Source: Rapana venosa (lineage: Eukaryota > Mollusca > Gastropoda > Neogastropoda > Muricidae). From it: a stretch of DNA of 64,000 nt. A program made the translations under genes and the position numbers. The stretch is taken from positions 68,663,264-68,727,263 of the forward strand of contig CM054143.1 of assembly GCA_028751875.1 (NCBI GenBank), given 5' to 3'. Positions 54,624-63,815 of this stretch are shown piece after piece. Positions within the stretch are counted from its first letter, which is position 1, and every line of letters starts with the position of its first letter. Under the pieces are notes generated by a model. That model did not search any database and was not told the DNA's origin. It was given only the letters and a program-made list of their open reading frames with translations.

Positions 54624-54669
54624 CACTGCACAATCCATCTCCACAGGGACAGCCCTTCTTTCCACTTAC

Positions 54670-54861
54670 TGGTGCACAGTGATCCTGGTCCTCCTCCATC
54701 CATGAAGCAGCAGCAGCAGCAGGGGGAGGGAACTGTTCAGGAGATGGGCAGCACACGCTGAGGGCCCAGGCTGAGGTCAAGGTCAGGGGTCTGGTGGCTT
54801 CTTCTTCCTTGACACTGGCAAGGCTGGGGAGACATGGTGGTGGATCCCTGATGTCACTGAC
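54670..54861 (-). CDS. Candidate coding exon E of a split gene
   Basis: 192 bases on minus. Acceptor GGTTTTTTTCTGTGAACAG ends at 54862 and donor GTAAGT occupies 54669-54664. Only one frame is open: 64 codons, entering and leaving in phase 0. It begins VSDIRDPPPCLPSLASVKEE and includes CCPSPEQFPPPAAAAASWME, with a five-alanine run encoded by a (GCT)n triplet tract, and ends EEDQDHCAP. It looks like a low-complexity, probably disordered segment. The phase matches exon D upstream. No family is recognised. It lies just outside repeat R copy 2. Confidence 0.5.
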
Positions 54862-54944
54862 CTGTTCACAGAAAAAAACCCACACAGTCACCACTGACAG
54901 CAGAGGACACACATCACCACCAGGAATGACAATGAGGCGGGACA

Positions 54945-55255
54945 GGGCAGGAAAGCCTAGGGGTCAGAGCGCTGCACTCAGGATCTGACGGCTCAGGATT
55001 GAGCCACCACGGAGGCAACAGTTTAAGGGAATTTTACCCTGGAGTTCACATCAGTGCTGACTCCACTCCCTTGAAAGTCCTTCAGATGAGACTAGAAACT
55101 GAGGCCCCATGTGCTAACACACGCAGAGCATCTTGCATGCATGTTAAAAACTTGTTCAGCTTTTCAGAAGAGTAGGCCATTTTGTGCCAATAGGAACGGC
55201 GACTTTTAAAATGAAAAAACCCACTTGCACTCACGTGTCATGTTTAGACACCATT
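54945..55255 (+). mobile_element. SINE-A, near full length
   Basis: The head carries an A-box-like TAGGGGTCAGAGCG and a degraded B box (CAGGATTGAGCC). The body has GAGTTCACATCAGTGCTGAC, CCTTCAGATGAGAC, TTGTTCAGCTTTTCAGAAGA and GTGCCAATAGGAACGGC. It lies in the inferred intron between exons D and E. Confidence 0.85.
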
Positions 55256-55433
55256 CCCAGAGTCGAAATACAGCTACCTTAAAATTAAAAAGAAAGGTTG
55301 CATACGCCAAATCTCCCCCTTGGTGAACCTCCGATCTCTAGCTGAGGAACACACCCACACACAGAGTCTACTCCCATGAACACTGTCCCCTGTGGGGATG
55401 CCGGGGGCCTGTCAGTATGAACAGCATCCCCAC

Positions 55434-55559
55434 CTTCTGCACATTCTGTGCCAGCAATTCCCTCTGTCTTTTTTTAATCCTTCTCTTTGTTTCTGCCTTG
55501 TTCTTTTTCTTCCTGTCACCTCCCTTTTTGTCTGTTTTCTGCCTTCTTGGTCCATTCTC
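55434..55559 (-). CDS. Candidate coding exon D of a split gene, Lys/Arg-rich
   Basis: 126 bases on minus, 42 codons in phase 0-0. Acceptor ...TTCGGGAAAAAAAGGCAG ends at 55560 and the donor is AAG|GTGGGG at 55434/55433 (weaker than the others). It encodes ENGPRRQKTDKKGGDRKKKN followed by KAETKRRIKKRQRELLAQNV and QK: a strongly basic, probably helical segment that could bind nucleic acid or act as a nuclear localisation signal. A second frame is also open, so the frame choice rests on phase compatibility with exons C and E. No family is recognised. Confidence 0.42.
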
Positions 55560-55611
55560 CTGCCTTTTTTTCCCGAAAGACGGAAAAGAGAACAATTCTC
55601 TACCACACCAA

Positions 55612-55740
55612 AGTCGAATGCACTGGGCCTGGCTTGTCAGGCACTTCACGTCAGCGCGAAGCATTTTCCACTCCGTCAAATGACAGACAACAACAAGTCC
55701 TGTCTGAGCGTTGGACAAAGAAGAAGATCAAACACTGCAG
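55612..55740 (+). repeat. Dispersed 3'-tail-like repeat T, copy 1
   Basis: CACTGGGCCTGGCTTGTCAG, GCACTTCACG, GACAGACAACAACAAG, CTGTCTGAGCGTTGGACAAA and GAAGAAGA match 63115-63245, which ends in a longer (GAA)n tract. It resembles the 3' end of a retroposon. Confidence 0.7.
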
Positions 55741-56164
55741 GCCAGAGTTTTATGGGACCGCATGGCTTCTTGGTTTTCACTGGCTGCACTGACAGTACAT
55801 TTCACATTGCCACTTTTATAACAATTAATTCAGCAACAACAAAAATAAAGTTTTTTTGCAACTGTGGACATTTTAATGCATGAAGGAGATCTGGAATACA
55901 GATTTTCAGTCTGCCTATATTTGGGGCAAGCCAAACTCACAAGTGATCATTTTTGATAAATAGAATCTCTGCAGCAATAAAGCAACATGCTTTAAGCTTC
56001 CCGTGCTGTCATTGGCAAGAAGGGGGGCCTGTGTCACCACAGGAAATGACGTTTCCACTTGAAGTCACCCTCTCCACATTCGTGGGGCGGTTGACATTTT
56101 GCAACATGCGGTGAGATTTTTTTCTGCCACTTTATACACTTTCGGACCATTGACCATTGTGTGT
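55741..56164. other. No feature recognised
   Basis: Unclassified; intron of the candidate split gene if that is real. Confidence 0.4.
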
Positions 56165-56258
56165 TACTGATTTACAATAATAATAATAAAAGTAATGTAT
56201 GGAATTTATATAGTGCTGAATCTTGTAAAGCAACAAATCAAAGCGCTCAGATGACTTT
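56165..56258 (-). mobile_element. LINE 3' tail fragment
   Basis: CAATAATAATAATAAAAGTA, GGAATTTATATAGTGCTGAA and CAAATCAAAGCGCTC. Directly followed by a SINE-A. Confidence 0.82.
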
Positions 56259-56267
56259 AAAAAAAAA

Positions 56268-56482
56268 AAAAAGAGGATAATGGAATAAGCACTCATGCGC
56301 TTTTTTTTCACATCCAGTCTCCGTGTGTATGCGGCTTTGTAAATTCTGTCATCTGTTCTCACCGGCACACAATGGCCTACTCTTTCGAAAAGCGGAACAG
56401 GATTCAACGTGTGCGCAAGATGTTCTGCATGCGTTCGCACACGGGGCCTCAGTTTATAGTCTCATCCGAAGGACTTTGACAT
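56268..56482 (-). mobile_element. SINE-A copy (5'-truncated)
   Basis: Complement of the body, well preserved: GATAATGGAATAAGCACTCA, CATCTGTTCTCACCGGCACA, TTCGAAAAGCGGAACAGGAT, CGTTCGCACACGGGGCC, GTCTCATCCGAAGGAC. Confidence 0.9.
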
Positions 56483-57395
56483 TCAGTTCAATTTTTTACA
56501 ACACAAACAACACAATTTAACAGAGGAAAGATCATTATTTACTCTCATAATAACAATGTTAATCAATATCATTCCTATTCCTAGGCAAGAGCAGTTCTCT
56601 GCACAAACTGGTCTCCTCTCCCTCAGACCAGGAGATGTCCTGCACGGCCAAAGACAGGCTGCTGCCACTACAGGCTACTGCTTCTTTTCTTCCCTGCTCC
56701 TTGGCTAGAGCTCCCAGGTTCACCAATGGTCAGATTTTCTGCATGCTACCGTTTCTGCCCACCATGAAGGTAGCCGCATTCCGACTTCAGGGATGCATGC
56801 TGGGTCTGTTTCTGTTTCTGTTACCCACTGAACACGGACATGAATTACGGGATCTTTAACGTGCATACTTGATCTTCTGCATGTGTGTATATATACATGA
56901 AGGGAATTAAGGCCAACATGACGGGACTGCTATACTTATGAGTCTTAGACAATGCATGCAACAAATACAACACAGTAACAAAACAATTCACACAAGAATC
57001 ACAAATCAACACAGACAAACATAGGCACTACACGAGTTTTATCCCAGCATAGCATCCAGTGTCATATCTAAACCAACCACTGGACTGTACACATGACACT
57101 GTCATCATGACGGTCATGGAATATATAATTACACAGATCACATTTCTTCCCTTGACCGGGTAAGTTCCTGTGCACACTTTTCCACACTACTTTACACACG
57201 TCTGTGTATGTCAGGACTGTTGGCACTTCACCCTGTGGCTTGTGGCTCATGTTCATGTCCACAGTCAGTGTTTGTAGTAGAGGTGCTCACAGAACCAAGG
57301 CCATGCCCCTCCCCCCTCACCCCTCCCCCTTGCAGCTGGTTGACCTCTCTCCTCAAGTGGCACAGAATTACTATGGCCAGGCTCCAAGTTCTCAC
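56483..57395. other. Mostly unclassified; possible dispersed repeat near 56765-56930
   Basis: The stretch with ACGGGATCTTTAACGTGCAT, TTGATCTTCTGC and ATGAAGGGAATTAAGGCC resembles a retroposon tail I recall from molluscan DNA, but no second copy is present here to confirm it. Confidence 0.3.
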
Positions 57396-57475
57396 CATGG
57401 CTATCAACAACACTGTCTTCATTGGCAACGTCATAGCTCATCAACAAGTTCTGTTGCTTCTTCAGCAGTGACAGT
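57396..57475 (-). CDS. Weak candidate exon
   Basis: 80 bases on minus between a moderate acceptor (GGCTTTGGTACGTCAG) and a good donor (CATG|GTGAGA). The open frame reads LSLLKKQQNLLMSYDVANED then SVVDSH. It enters in phase 2 and leaves in phase 1, so it cannot sit between exons C and D of the candidate gene as defined. It could be alternative, mis-bounded or spurious. Confidence 0.2.
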
Positions 57476-58784
57476 CTGACGTACCAAAGCCATACTACAA
57501 GCATGTGACACGCAAACCAACAACAAACGCACCCAAAACACGCTAAACTCATATGCAAATCAGCTGGGAACGATGCACGGCCAACGCAGCAGCTAAAGCC
57601 GACAAGCTGAAACGACCAAGTGAGAATAGAGCAGAATGGGAGGGCCAAAGGGAAAGTCATTGCTGCGGAACAGATAACTCCGTACCCCAGCCAGGGGAGA
57701 TAACAGGGGGGTATGGATTCACCCGTACCCAGGGTAGAAAGTGTTTTTAAAAATGGTACAGGTCAGCAGATCTCATAGACACTGAACATGTTGCACTGAC
57801 AAATCTGGGCAGACTAGTCAGAGTGACAGCATGGTAGAGAGAATTTATTTATTTATACCACTTTAACCCTCTTGTTGTTGGATTTTACAGAGCTAAACTG
57901 CCTGTAGATTTTGAATTCTTTGCAAGTTTTCTACCTCCATCTGACTTACTTTACTCCTAAGGCAATTGTGTGTGTGCATGACAAGTTATCAAGCTGAAAT
58001 TTTGTCACAAGCTAGGCATGTCTTTGTACTTGCATTTAGGTGCAAGTTTATGTGTCTGATCACCAGATGTCTTGTCATTGTCACCTTATTTGTCACCAAT
58101 TACAGGTAAAAGTATGGTATATATGATAAAACAGCAAATCCTGCATGGATTTCACAGTAGTTCAAGCATATTAGTGTCGAATAAGGAAGTGATACCCAGC
58201 TGATGTGTTTACCAATAGTTATGTGCAATAGTACTTCAAGGATGTGTCACACAATGTCCCCATAGCACCTGTCGTTTTATGGTATGTCTCGGGGAGACAG
58301 AAGTTTTGTTTAACTATTTTTTCTTTTGAAAACAAGTCACATTCAATCGCCATGTGACCTTTATACTGCAGTTCATATCTGCGTGTGCTACCACGTTTGT
58401 TAAGTGTACAGAAGTGTATTATTGTACATGACTGTCACACTGTCACCATTGTCACAGCACAGGTGTGACAAATTCGAAACAACACAGAACTTCTGTAACT
58501 CTACAAAATTTTAATGTTGGTAGTCTCTAAAGTAGTCGGAGTGGTGGCACAGGGTCACATCACATCACAAAAAGCACAAATTATGGATGTGTGTGTGTGT
58601 GGGGGGGGGTGTACCCATTGCTCTCACCTGTCGAACCTTGGCAGACGGAGACCTATTTTATTTTCCTTCTTGCTATTTTCATTATCAGCATATCTGTTCG
58701 TTTCTGCCATTGCAGTTTCAAAGCAAAAGTGTGATAATAATGAGAAAACAGTCAAAAGGCATCACGCTTTCAGGCGTCTATGCC
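57476..58784. other. No feature recognised
   Basis: Non-repetitive, A/T-rich sequence. A short G run lies at 58602-58610. No splice-bounded exon was convincing. Confidence 0.4.
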
Positions 58785-59045
58785 ACAGACCGGCCGGGAG
58801 GTCAAATTTCTCCACAGTTGTGTGTGTAGCACAGGTCAGGAATGTGCCCTGTAGCACGTTATTTTCTGGCTCACTCTTCTCCCTAACTGCAGCATTTCCT
58901 TCCTCCTCTTCATCGTAATCGTTTAATATCGGACTCACTTAACAATTCTCGTTCAAATGTTTCTACTTCCAAGACAATAACATTCAATTTATCGTCTCGC
59001 TAATCAGATGAATCGTCTAGAAAACGCCATTTTTTTCCGCCACGC
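58770..59045 (-). pseudogene. Coding-like acidic segment with stop and frameshift
   Basis: On minus from ATGGCGTTTTCTAGACGA (about 59027): a frame with DDSSD, a TAG, then RDDKLNVIVLEVETFERELL and SESDIK. A frameshift near 58922 leads to DYDEEEEGNAAVREKSEPEN, NVLQGTFLTCATHTTVEKFD and LPAGLWHRRLKA before a stop. Such acidic N-termini occur in transposase genes of DNA transposons, but no catalytic region is seen. Read as a dead gene fragment of unknown type. Confidence 0.4.
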
Positions 59046-59325
59046 TACACCATTGAAAAGTGTTCCGGTCACTGGCTGTTATTTCTTCCTTCCCTCCCCA
59101 CTACACGCATGTTAGTGGTCTAAATTTATCACTGGCATCCTCTGACACCCTCCCTGCATCGCCCCACCAATTTTCAGACGCACAGTGTGAAAACCACGAG
59201 GTCTGTGTGTGATGGAAAAGTACTGCCCACGTGGGCAACACCAACTGTCGGCTGCGGTCGTATTGGAATCTAGCGGCAGCCTCCGTTACTGTCAGCTGCG
59301 GCCGGATCGGGGACAAGAGGGTTAA

Positions 59326-59706
59326 GTCATGAGATTTCTCTGCGTGAATTTCGGGCCGCTCTCCCCGGGGAGAGCTCGTCGCCACAAGAGCAGCGCCACC
59401 CCTTCTTTTTCTTTTTTGTCTGCAACTGTATTTGTTTCCCTATCAGAGTGGCTTTTTCTAAGAATTTTGCTAGGGACAACTCTCTTGTTGCTGTGGGTTC
59501 TTTTACGTGCGCTGAATAATTTTGTTTAACACACGGGACCTCTTTTTATCGTCACATCTGAAAGACTTGTGCCCAGACCACCATTCATGGTCTAATGGAT
59601 GGGGGAAAAGTTTCCGGTCCAAACGGGATTCGAACCATCACACACTTCCGACCCGGACTTTTCGCTTTCTAGACAGGCATGTTACCTCTAGACCACCAAT
59701 CCACAT
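59326..59706 (-). mobile_element. SINE-B, near full length
   Basis: Same orientation and order as 14386-14783: palindrome at 59358-59375, CAGAGTGGCTTTTTCTAAGA, GGGACAACTCTCTTGTTGC, CACATCTGAAAGACTTGTGC, then the tRNA-like head complement (GGGATTCGAACC B box; TACCTCTAGACCACCA A box). Confidence 0.9.
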
Positions 59707-59992
59707 ACGAATGACCAACTGATACCTGAAAGACTAAGGACATCAGAACAGAAACAGTCATTTGAGAAGAACTACCACCCCCCCACCCCAATAAATAAAC
59801 AAACAAACAAATCAAAAGCACAAAGAAAGACAGCACATGAACTCTGTCTGCTGACCTCTCAGGTCCCTGGTCGGTTCCTGCACTCCCTGAACATTCTGCT
59901 CTCCTCTGCTCTGTCAGCTCTGTCCTGGTCAGCGTACCTCACTCCATGTCCACCTTGTCACCATCCCCTACCACACTCCTTCCTGTCCTCAC

Positions 59993-60138
59993 AGGGACCA
60001 ACAGCAACGTCCTCCTGAGGTCTGGCAGCTGATCAGGAACGACAGACATGTCCTCCAGGCTGCCCTGATTTCCCGCCCTGTGGATTGGCTTGTCGCCTGC
60101 ATCAACATCATGTCCCATGTCTTCAGTCAGCACTACGT
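59993..60138 (-). CDS. Candidate coding exon C of a split gene
   Basis: 146 bases on minus. Acceptor TTTGATTGTCCTTCTGTACAAG ends at 60139 (shown here as its last 18: ATTGTCCTTCTGTACAAG) and the donor is CCCT|GTGAGG at 59993/59992. Only one frame is open: two bases complete a codon, then 48 codons VVLTEDMGHDVDAGDKPIHR...DMSVVPDQLPDLRRTLLLVP, leaving in phase 0. The entering phase matches the single spare base of exon B. Acidic, probably disordered. The plus strand is also open here with an acceptor-like CCTCACAG at the same place, so strand is not certain. The minus choice rests on phase agreement with its neighbours. Confidence 0.45.
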
Positions 60139-60171
60139 CTTGTACAGAAGGACAATCAAAGTGCTTTCACA

Positions 60172-60252
60172 CACACTGTTCACACACATACAACACACAC
60201 ATATAACACATACACACATACAACACACACACACATTTTACACTAACACACA
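60172..60252. repeat. CACATA/CA microsatellite
   Basis: CACACATACAACACACAC-type steps. Confidence 0.85.
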
Positions 60253-60419
60253 ACTGAAGCCATGACTACAACACACAGGTAAACGGACACACCCACAAGG
60301 AAAAGCTCTCAACTCAGCAGCAGGATAACTGGAGTCCTAAAGCCACATTCCAACTTCAGTGATGATGTCCAAACACGGCACCAGTGTGCAGAGGGTTTCT
60401 TGGTTGGGGTTATTTTTTG

Positions 60420-60702
60420 GTGTTTTTTTCCTCTGCCATCTGTTCTTACCAGCATGAATGGCCTACTGTTCCAAAAGACAGAACAGGCTTTACCATGTGC
60501 TCAAGACATTCTGCATGCATTTGCACATGGGGCCTCAGTTTACAGTCTCATCCAAAGGACTTTCGGGGGAATGGAGTCAGTACTGATGTGAACTCCAGGG
60601 AAAATTTACCCTTGAGTGGGCGTCTCAGTACTGGCTTGAACCCAGGCCTTCACACTGTGGCTGCAATGCTCTGACCACGATGCTACCCTGTCCCCCATCA
60701 GA
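60420..60702 (-). mobile_element. SINE-A, full length
   Basis: On minus: GGTAGCATCGTGGTCAGAGC (A box), CTGGGTTCAAGCC (B box), GAGTTCACATCAGTACTGAC, CTTTGGATGAGAC, the GCTTTTGGAACAGTAGGCCA-like block and GGTAAGAACAGATGGC. It lies in the inferred B-C intron. Confidence 0.88.
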
Positions 60703-60839
60703 TTTAAATCCATCCACATAGAACATTGCTCTTTATGATGATAATTATCAACATTTGTTTTTCTAGTCTATGTCAAAACATTGAAACTAGCAGCACTTGG
60801 CAAGGTGTCATTTGGGGAGAAACAAAATGGACTCTTGAT

Positions 60840-61010
60840 TTAAAAACAAAAAAAAGTTGTAAATAATTAAACAGGCCAATAAACTTACCCCCCCCCCCAA
60901 AAAAAACCCCACAAAAAAACCCACAAAAAAAACCCCAACCAAACAACAACAACAACCAAACAACAACAAAACAAAACAAAAAATAAGTAACAACCAAACC
61001 AAACCAAACC
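60840..61010. repeat. A/C-rich low-complexity tract
   Basis: CCCCC, AAAACCCC and CAACAACAACAAC steps. Confidence 0.8.
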
Positions 61011-61318
61011 AGCCCTTACACAACCAAAGACAAAGCTGATCATGAAGCAGACTGCAACACTGGAAGATCACAGAACCAATGAAAGTCATTACCCACAAAA
61101 TCACAACATGAGATTAGGATTGAAGCTTTTCTTGAAAACCCTCAGGCCTTCACAGTTTACACCAATGTGGAGAAAAATGAGGACAAGGGGATTGAAGACA
61201 CAGATACAAGAGCTGAGACACTCCTCTACCATTTGGTTTGGAGCATTGCGTTGTACAGCCACCTCTGTCCCCATGAACACCAAACACAGACACAGACACT
61301 TCTCACCACAACAATAAG

Positions 61319-61745
61319 GGGGACGGGACAGCCCGGTGGTTAGAGTCATGTCTTCGTCATCTGCTGACCCGGGTTTGATTCTCCTTCAAGAGGATTTTTC
61401 CTCTGGAGTTAACATTAGCGCCGACTCCACTCCCCCCCCCCCTCTCCCCCCCAAAGTCCTTCGAGAAGATGAGACTATAAACCGAGGTCCCGTGTGTGAA
61501 CGCACGCAAAACATCTTACGCACATGTTAAAACCCGTTCCGCTTTTCGGAAGAGTAACCCATTGTGTGCCGTGGGAACGGATGACAAAATTTTACAAAAT
61601 TGCATACACATGGGGACTGGATGTTAAAAAGCACATGAGTGCATATTCCATTATCCTAAAAATAAAAGAATAAATAGATGAATAAATAAATAATTAAACA
61701 AATAAATAAACAATAAATAATAAACAAATAAATAAACACTGTTTA
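61319..61745 (+). mobile_element. SINE-A, full length with AAATA tail
   Basis: Best full-length copy: GCCCGGTGGTTAGAGTCATG (A box), CCGGGTTTGATTCTCC (B box), CTGGAGTTAACATTAGCGCC, the shared core (GAGACTATAAACCGAGGTCC), TTCCGCTTTTCGGAAGAGTA, GGATGACAAAATTTTACAAA, GACTGGATGTTAAAAAGCAC and ATTCCATTATCC, then (AAATA)n-like tail sequence to about 61745. Serves as the reference for SINE-A in this report. Confidence 0.92.
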
Positions 61746-61895
61746 AAACAAAAGGGACAAAACTCCAGAAAACATGGGAAATAACATGATCACTTTCAAA
61801 ACATCAGCTCTTAAGTTTAGGAGCTCTCTGAACCCAGGTATATATTCATTATATCACTCAGGGAAAACGCTATAGATCATAAGATGAATGCTTAC

Positions 61896-61953
61896 CACCA
61901 ACTTTTCTCTTCTCCTTCTTTTCCACTCCTTGCTCAAGGATCTGCACTCTCCT
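61896..61953 (-). CDS. Candidate coding exon B of a split gene
   Basis: 58 bases on minus. Acceptor GTGTGTTTTTGTTGTGCAG ends at 61954 and the donor is GGTG|GTAAGC at 61896/61895, both strong. In phase 0 it reads RRVQILEQGVEKKEKRKVG plus one spare base, a short charged, helix-prone segment. The spare base joins exon C in frame. One other frame is also open. Function unknown. Confidence 0.45.
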
Positions 61954-62404
61954 CTGCACAACAAAAACACACAAGTGTCCTCACACACCACAGCAACATT
62001 TCTACTGCAAAACATTCTGGAATGACAACACCCCCAAAACAAACAAAAAGCCTAAATGTTCCTACATGTTCCCTAACTGTGCGTGTGTGTGCATGTGTGC
62101 GCGCGCGTAAGAGAGAGTGAAAGAGAGAGAGAGGGGGTATTCTACCTTTTTAAAATTTTTATGGACTTTTCTTTGATATGTTTTGTCTTCACCAATTTGT
62201 TCCTGGTGTGATTAAAAATGATATTTCATCATAATGAACGTGCAGTGTAAACGCACCTAAACAATGCAGTATATATTATGCAGAATATCCATGGGAAAAA
62301 TAACACATGTGTCTACACTCACACACACCAACCATCCACACTATACAAAACAAAACTTAAGAGAGACTTGTGCTGTTTTTCTAAGTTCTATAGAAATATG
62401 GCTA

Positions 62405-62985
62405 TGTTCACACTGCCACTCACAATTGTACAGCGGGCGTGAAAAAGAAGACATGCGTTAGAAAAGGCGTTGATGCTATAAATCTGCATGTATGAATTAG
62501 AAAAGGCGTTGATGCTTTAAATCTGCATGTATGAATTAGAAAAGGCATTGATGCTTTAAATCTGCATGTATGAATTAGAAAAGGCATTGATGCTTTAAAT
62601 CTGCATGTATGAATTAGAAAAGGCGTTGATGCTTTAAATCCGCATGCTCTGTGTCCATGAGAAAGAAGGGAGGCTGCTGGTTTTCCATCAACATAAGCGG
62701 CCTTGACCTTCAGCACACACGCACAGCAGGGTGAAGGCCAGGAGGATTTCTAGGGAGGAAAAAGAAGGGAACCCCTTGCATTCCACTTTTTTCCTGACCA
62801 CACGCACGCACGGCTGAAGTGGAGCAAGGACATGCGACATTTTTTTCATGGGAGGGTTCGTGCATGCGTGACTGTGGCGGTATGAACACTTTGGGCAGGC
62901 AAGTAAAATTCAGAGGGTTGGGTGTATCCACATGATTTTTGCCTGTCCGCAAGGTAGCTGTGAGTGGCGGTGTGAGCGTTCCCTA
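62405..62985. mobile_element. MITE-like element with imperfect terminal inverted repeats
   Basis: The left end GTTCACACTGCCACTCACA (about 62409-62427) and the right end TGTGAGTGGCGGTGTGAGCG (about 62957-62976) are inverted repeats with few mismatches. A third, sub-terminal relative (GTGGCGGTATGAACAC) is at about 62875. The element encloses the 39-bp tandem array and has no transposase. No clear target-site duplication is visible. The short internal open frame reading MVQNIFKLSFAVLV (minus, from 63109) lies partly outside it and is not supported as a gene. Confidence 0.5.
62458..62650 (+). repeat. 39-bp minisatellite, five copies
   Basis: TTAGAAAAGGCGTTGATGCT then TTAAATCTGCATGTATGAA, repeated at 62458, 62497, 62536, 62575 and 62614 (last partial) with 1-2 differences per unit. 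A multiple of three keeps a minus frame open as a 13-residue repeat, which is not evidence of coding. Confidence 0.95.
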
Positions 62986-63114
62986 AACAAATGTGCTCAG
63001 ACAGCCATGACGCAGTGATGACAAGCAGTAGAAGTGTCCCATGGGAACTGTCCAATATGGCAAGTGATACCAAAACTGCAAAGGACAGCTTGAAGATATT
63101 CTGTACCATACTAA

Positions 63115-63248
63115 ATTTGGATGTGCTGGGCCTGACTTGTTAGGCACTTGACGGCATCACAATGTATTTTAACTCATATGGTAGACAACAATAGTTGCTG
63201 TCTGAGCATTTGACAAAGAAAAAGAAGAAGAAGAAGAAGAAGAAATTC
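63115..63248 (+). repeat. Dispersed 3'-tail-like repeat T, copy 2
   Basis: Matches 55612-55740 and ends in (GAA)n at about 63222-63245. Confidence 0.75.
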
Positions 63249-63302
63249 TGTACTGTGTGTACTTTCAGGAGAATGCTTGGAAAAAGCAAAAAGTGAAAAA
63301 CG

Positions 63303-63580
63303 ATAAATAATAATAAAATGGAACTTATACAGCACTATATCTTGCTAAGACAAATCAAAGCGCATGCATTCAACATAATCTTACAAAGTCATACAACCAA
63401 TGACAAACAATCAATAGTTTAAACAGATATTATTACAAACATGGTACCTGCAGACCAAATCTATGAAATAAAATTGGAATAGTCAAATGTTTTTAAAAAA
63501 AAAAAAAAAGCACACACACACACACACACTCACACACGTCATATACTTTAGCAGGGTGATAGGACATGGGTTAAATGACA
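63303..63580 (-). mobile_element. LINE 3' untranslated region and tail
   Basis: On plus: AAATAATAATAAAATGGAAC, CAGCACTATATCTTGC, CAAATCAAAGCGCATGC, then 3' untranslated sequence, a CA tract (63512-63537) and TTAGCAGGGTGATAGGACAT. Same order as copies a and b. Confidence 0.82.
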
Positions 63581-63602
63581 CTTTCAGTCTGTGTGTGCTT
63601 AC

Positions 63603-63703
63603 CACTGTATGCATACATGGGCACAGGACTATGCAAGTGTGCATGTGGAGTGTATGCACTTCATCTAAAACTACAACATCAAATCCTCCCTCCCTACTCT
63701 TTC
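63603..63703 (-). CDS. Candidate coding exon A of a split gene
   Basis: 101 bases on minus. Acceptor AAAGCCCCTTTTTCCCCAG ends at 63704 and the donor is AGTG|GTAAGC at 63603/63602, both strong. Only one frame is open: two bases complete a codon, then 33 codons KSREGGFDVVVLDEVHTLHM...HTV, leaving in phase 0, which fits exon B. VVVLDEVH looks like the Walker-B (motif II) strand of a DExH helicase, but no other helicase motif is in the window, so this may be coincidence. The right half is His/Cys-rich and CA-derived in composition, which lowers confidence. Confidence 0.38.
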
Positions 63704-63815
63704 CTGGGGAAAAAGGGGCTTTCTCCATTGTGATCATTTTCAGCAGCTAGGACATAAACTCTGGCAATGTAATGTCATCCTTTTCCATATAAACATATAT
63801 ACTGACCACTGCTCA

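Noticed and set aside
59892..60262. Plus-strand open segment with an acceptor at CCTCACAG and the reading PEVWQLIRNDRHVLQAALIS
   Set aside because: Plausible on its own, but the minus reading has both splice sites and phases that match its neighbours; no good plus donor precedes the stop.
14386..61745. tRNA-like A and B boxes as true tRNA genes
   Set aside because: No cloverleaf can be closed and the heads are attached to SINE bodies present in many copies.
62420..62716. Minus frame with a 13-residue repeat (FKASMPFLIHTCR)
   Set aside because: Explained by a 39-bp minisatellite whose length is a multiple of three; no other coding sign.
62846..63109. Minus frame starting with a hydrophobic, signal-peptide-like stretch
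   Set aside because: Overlaps the MITE-like end and repeat DNA. No splice sites or family; likely chance.
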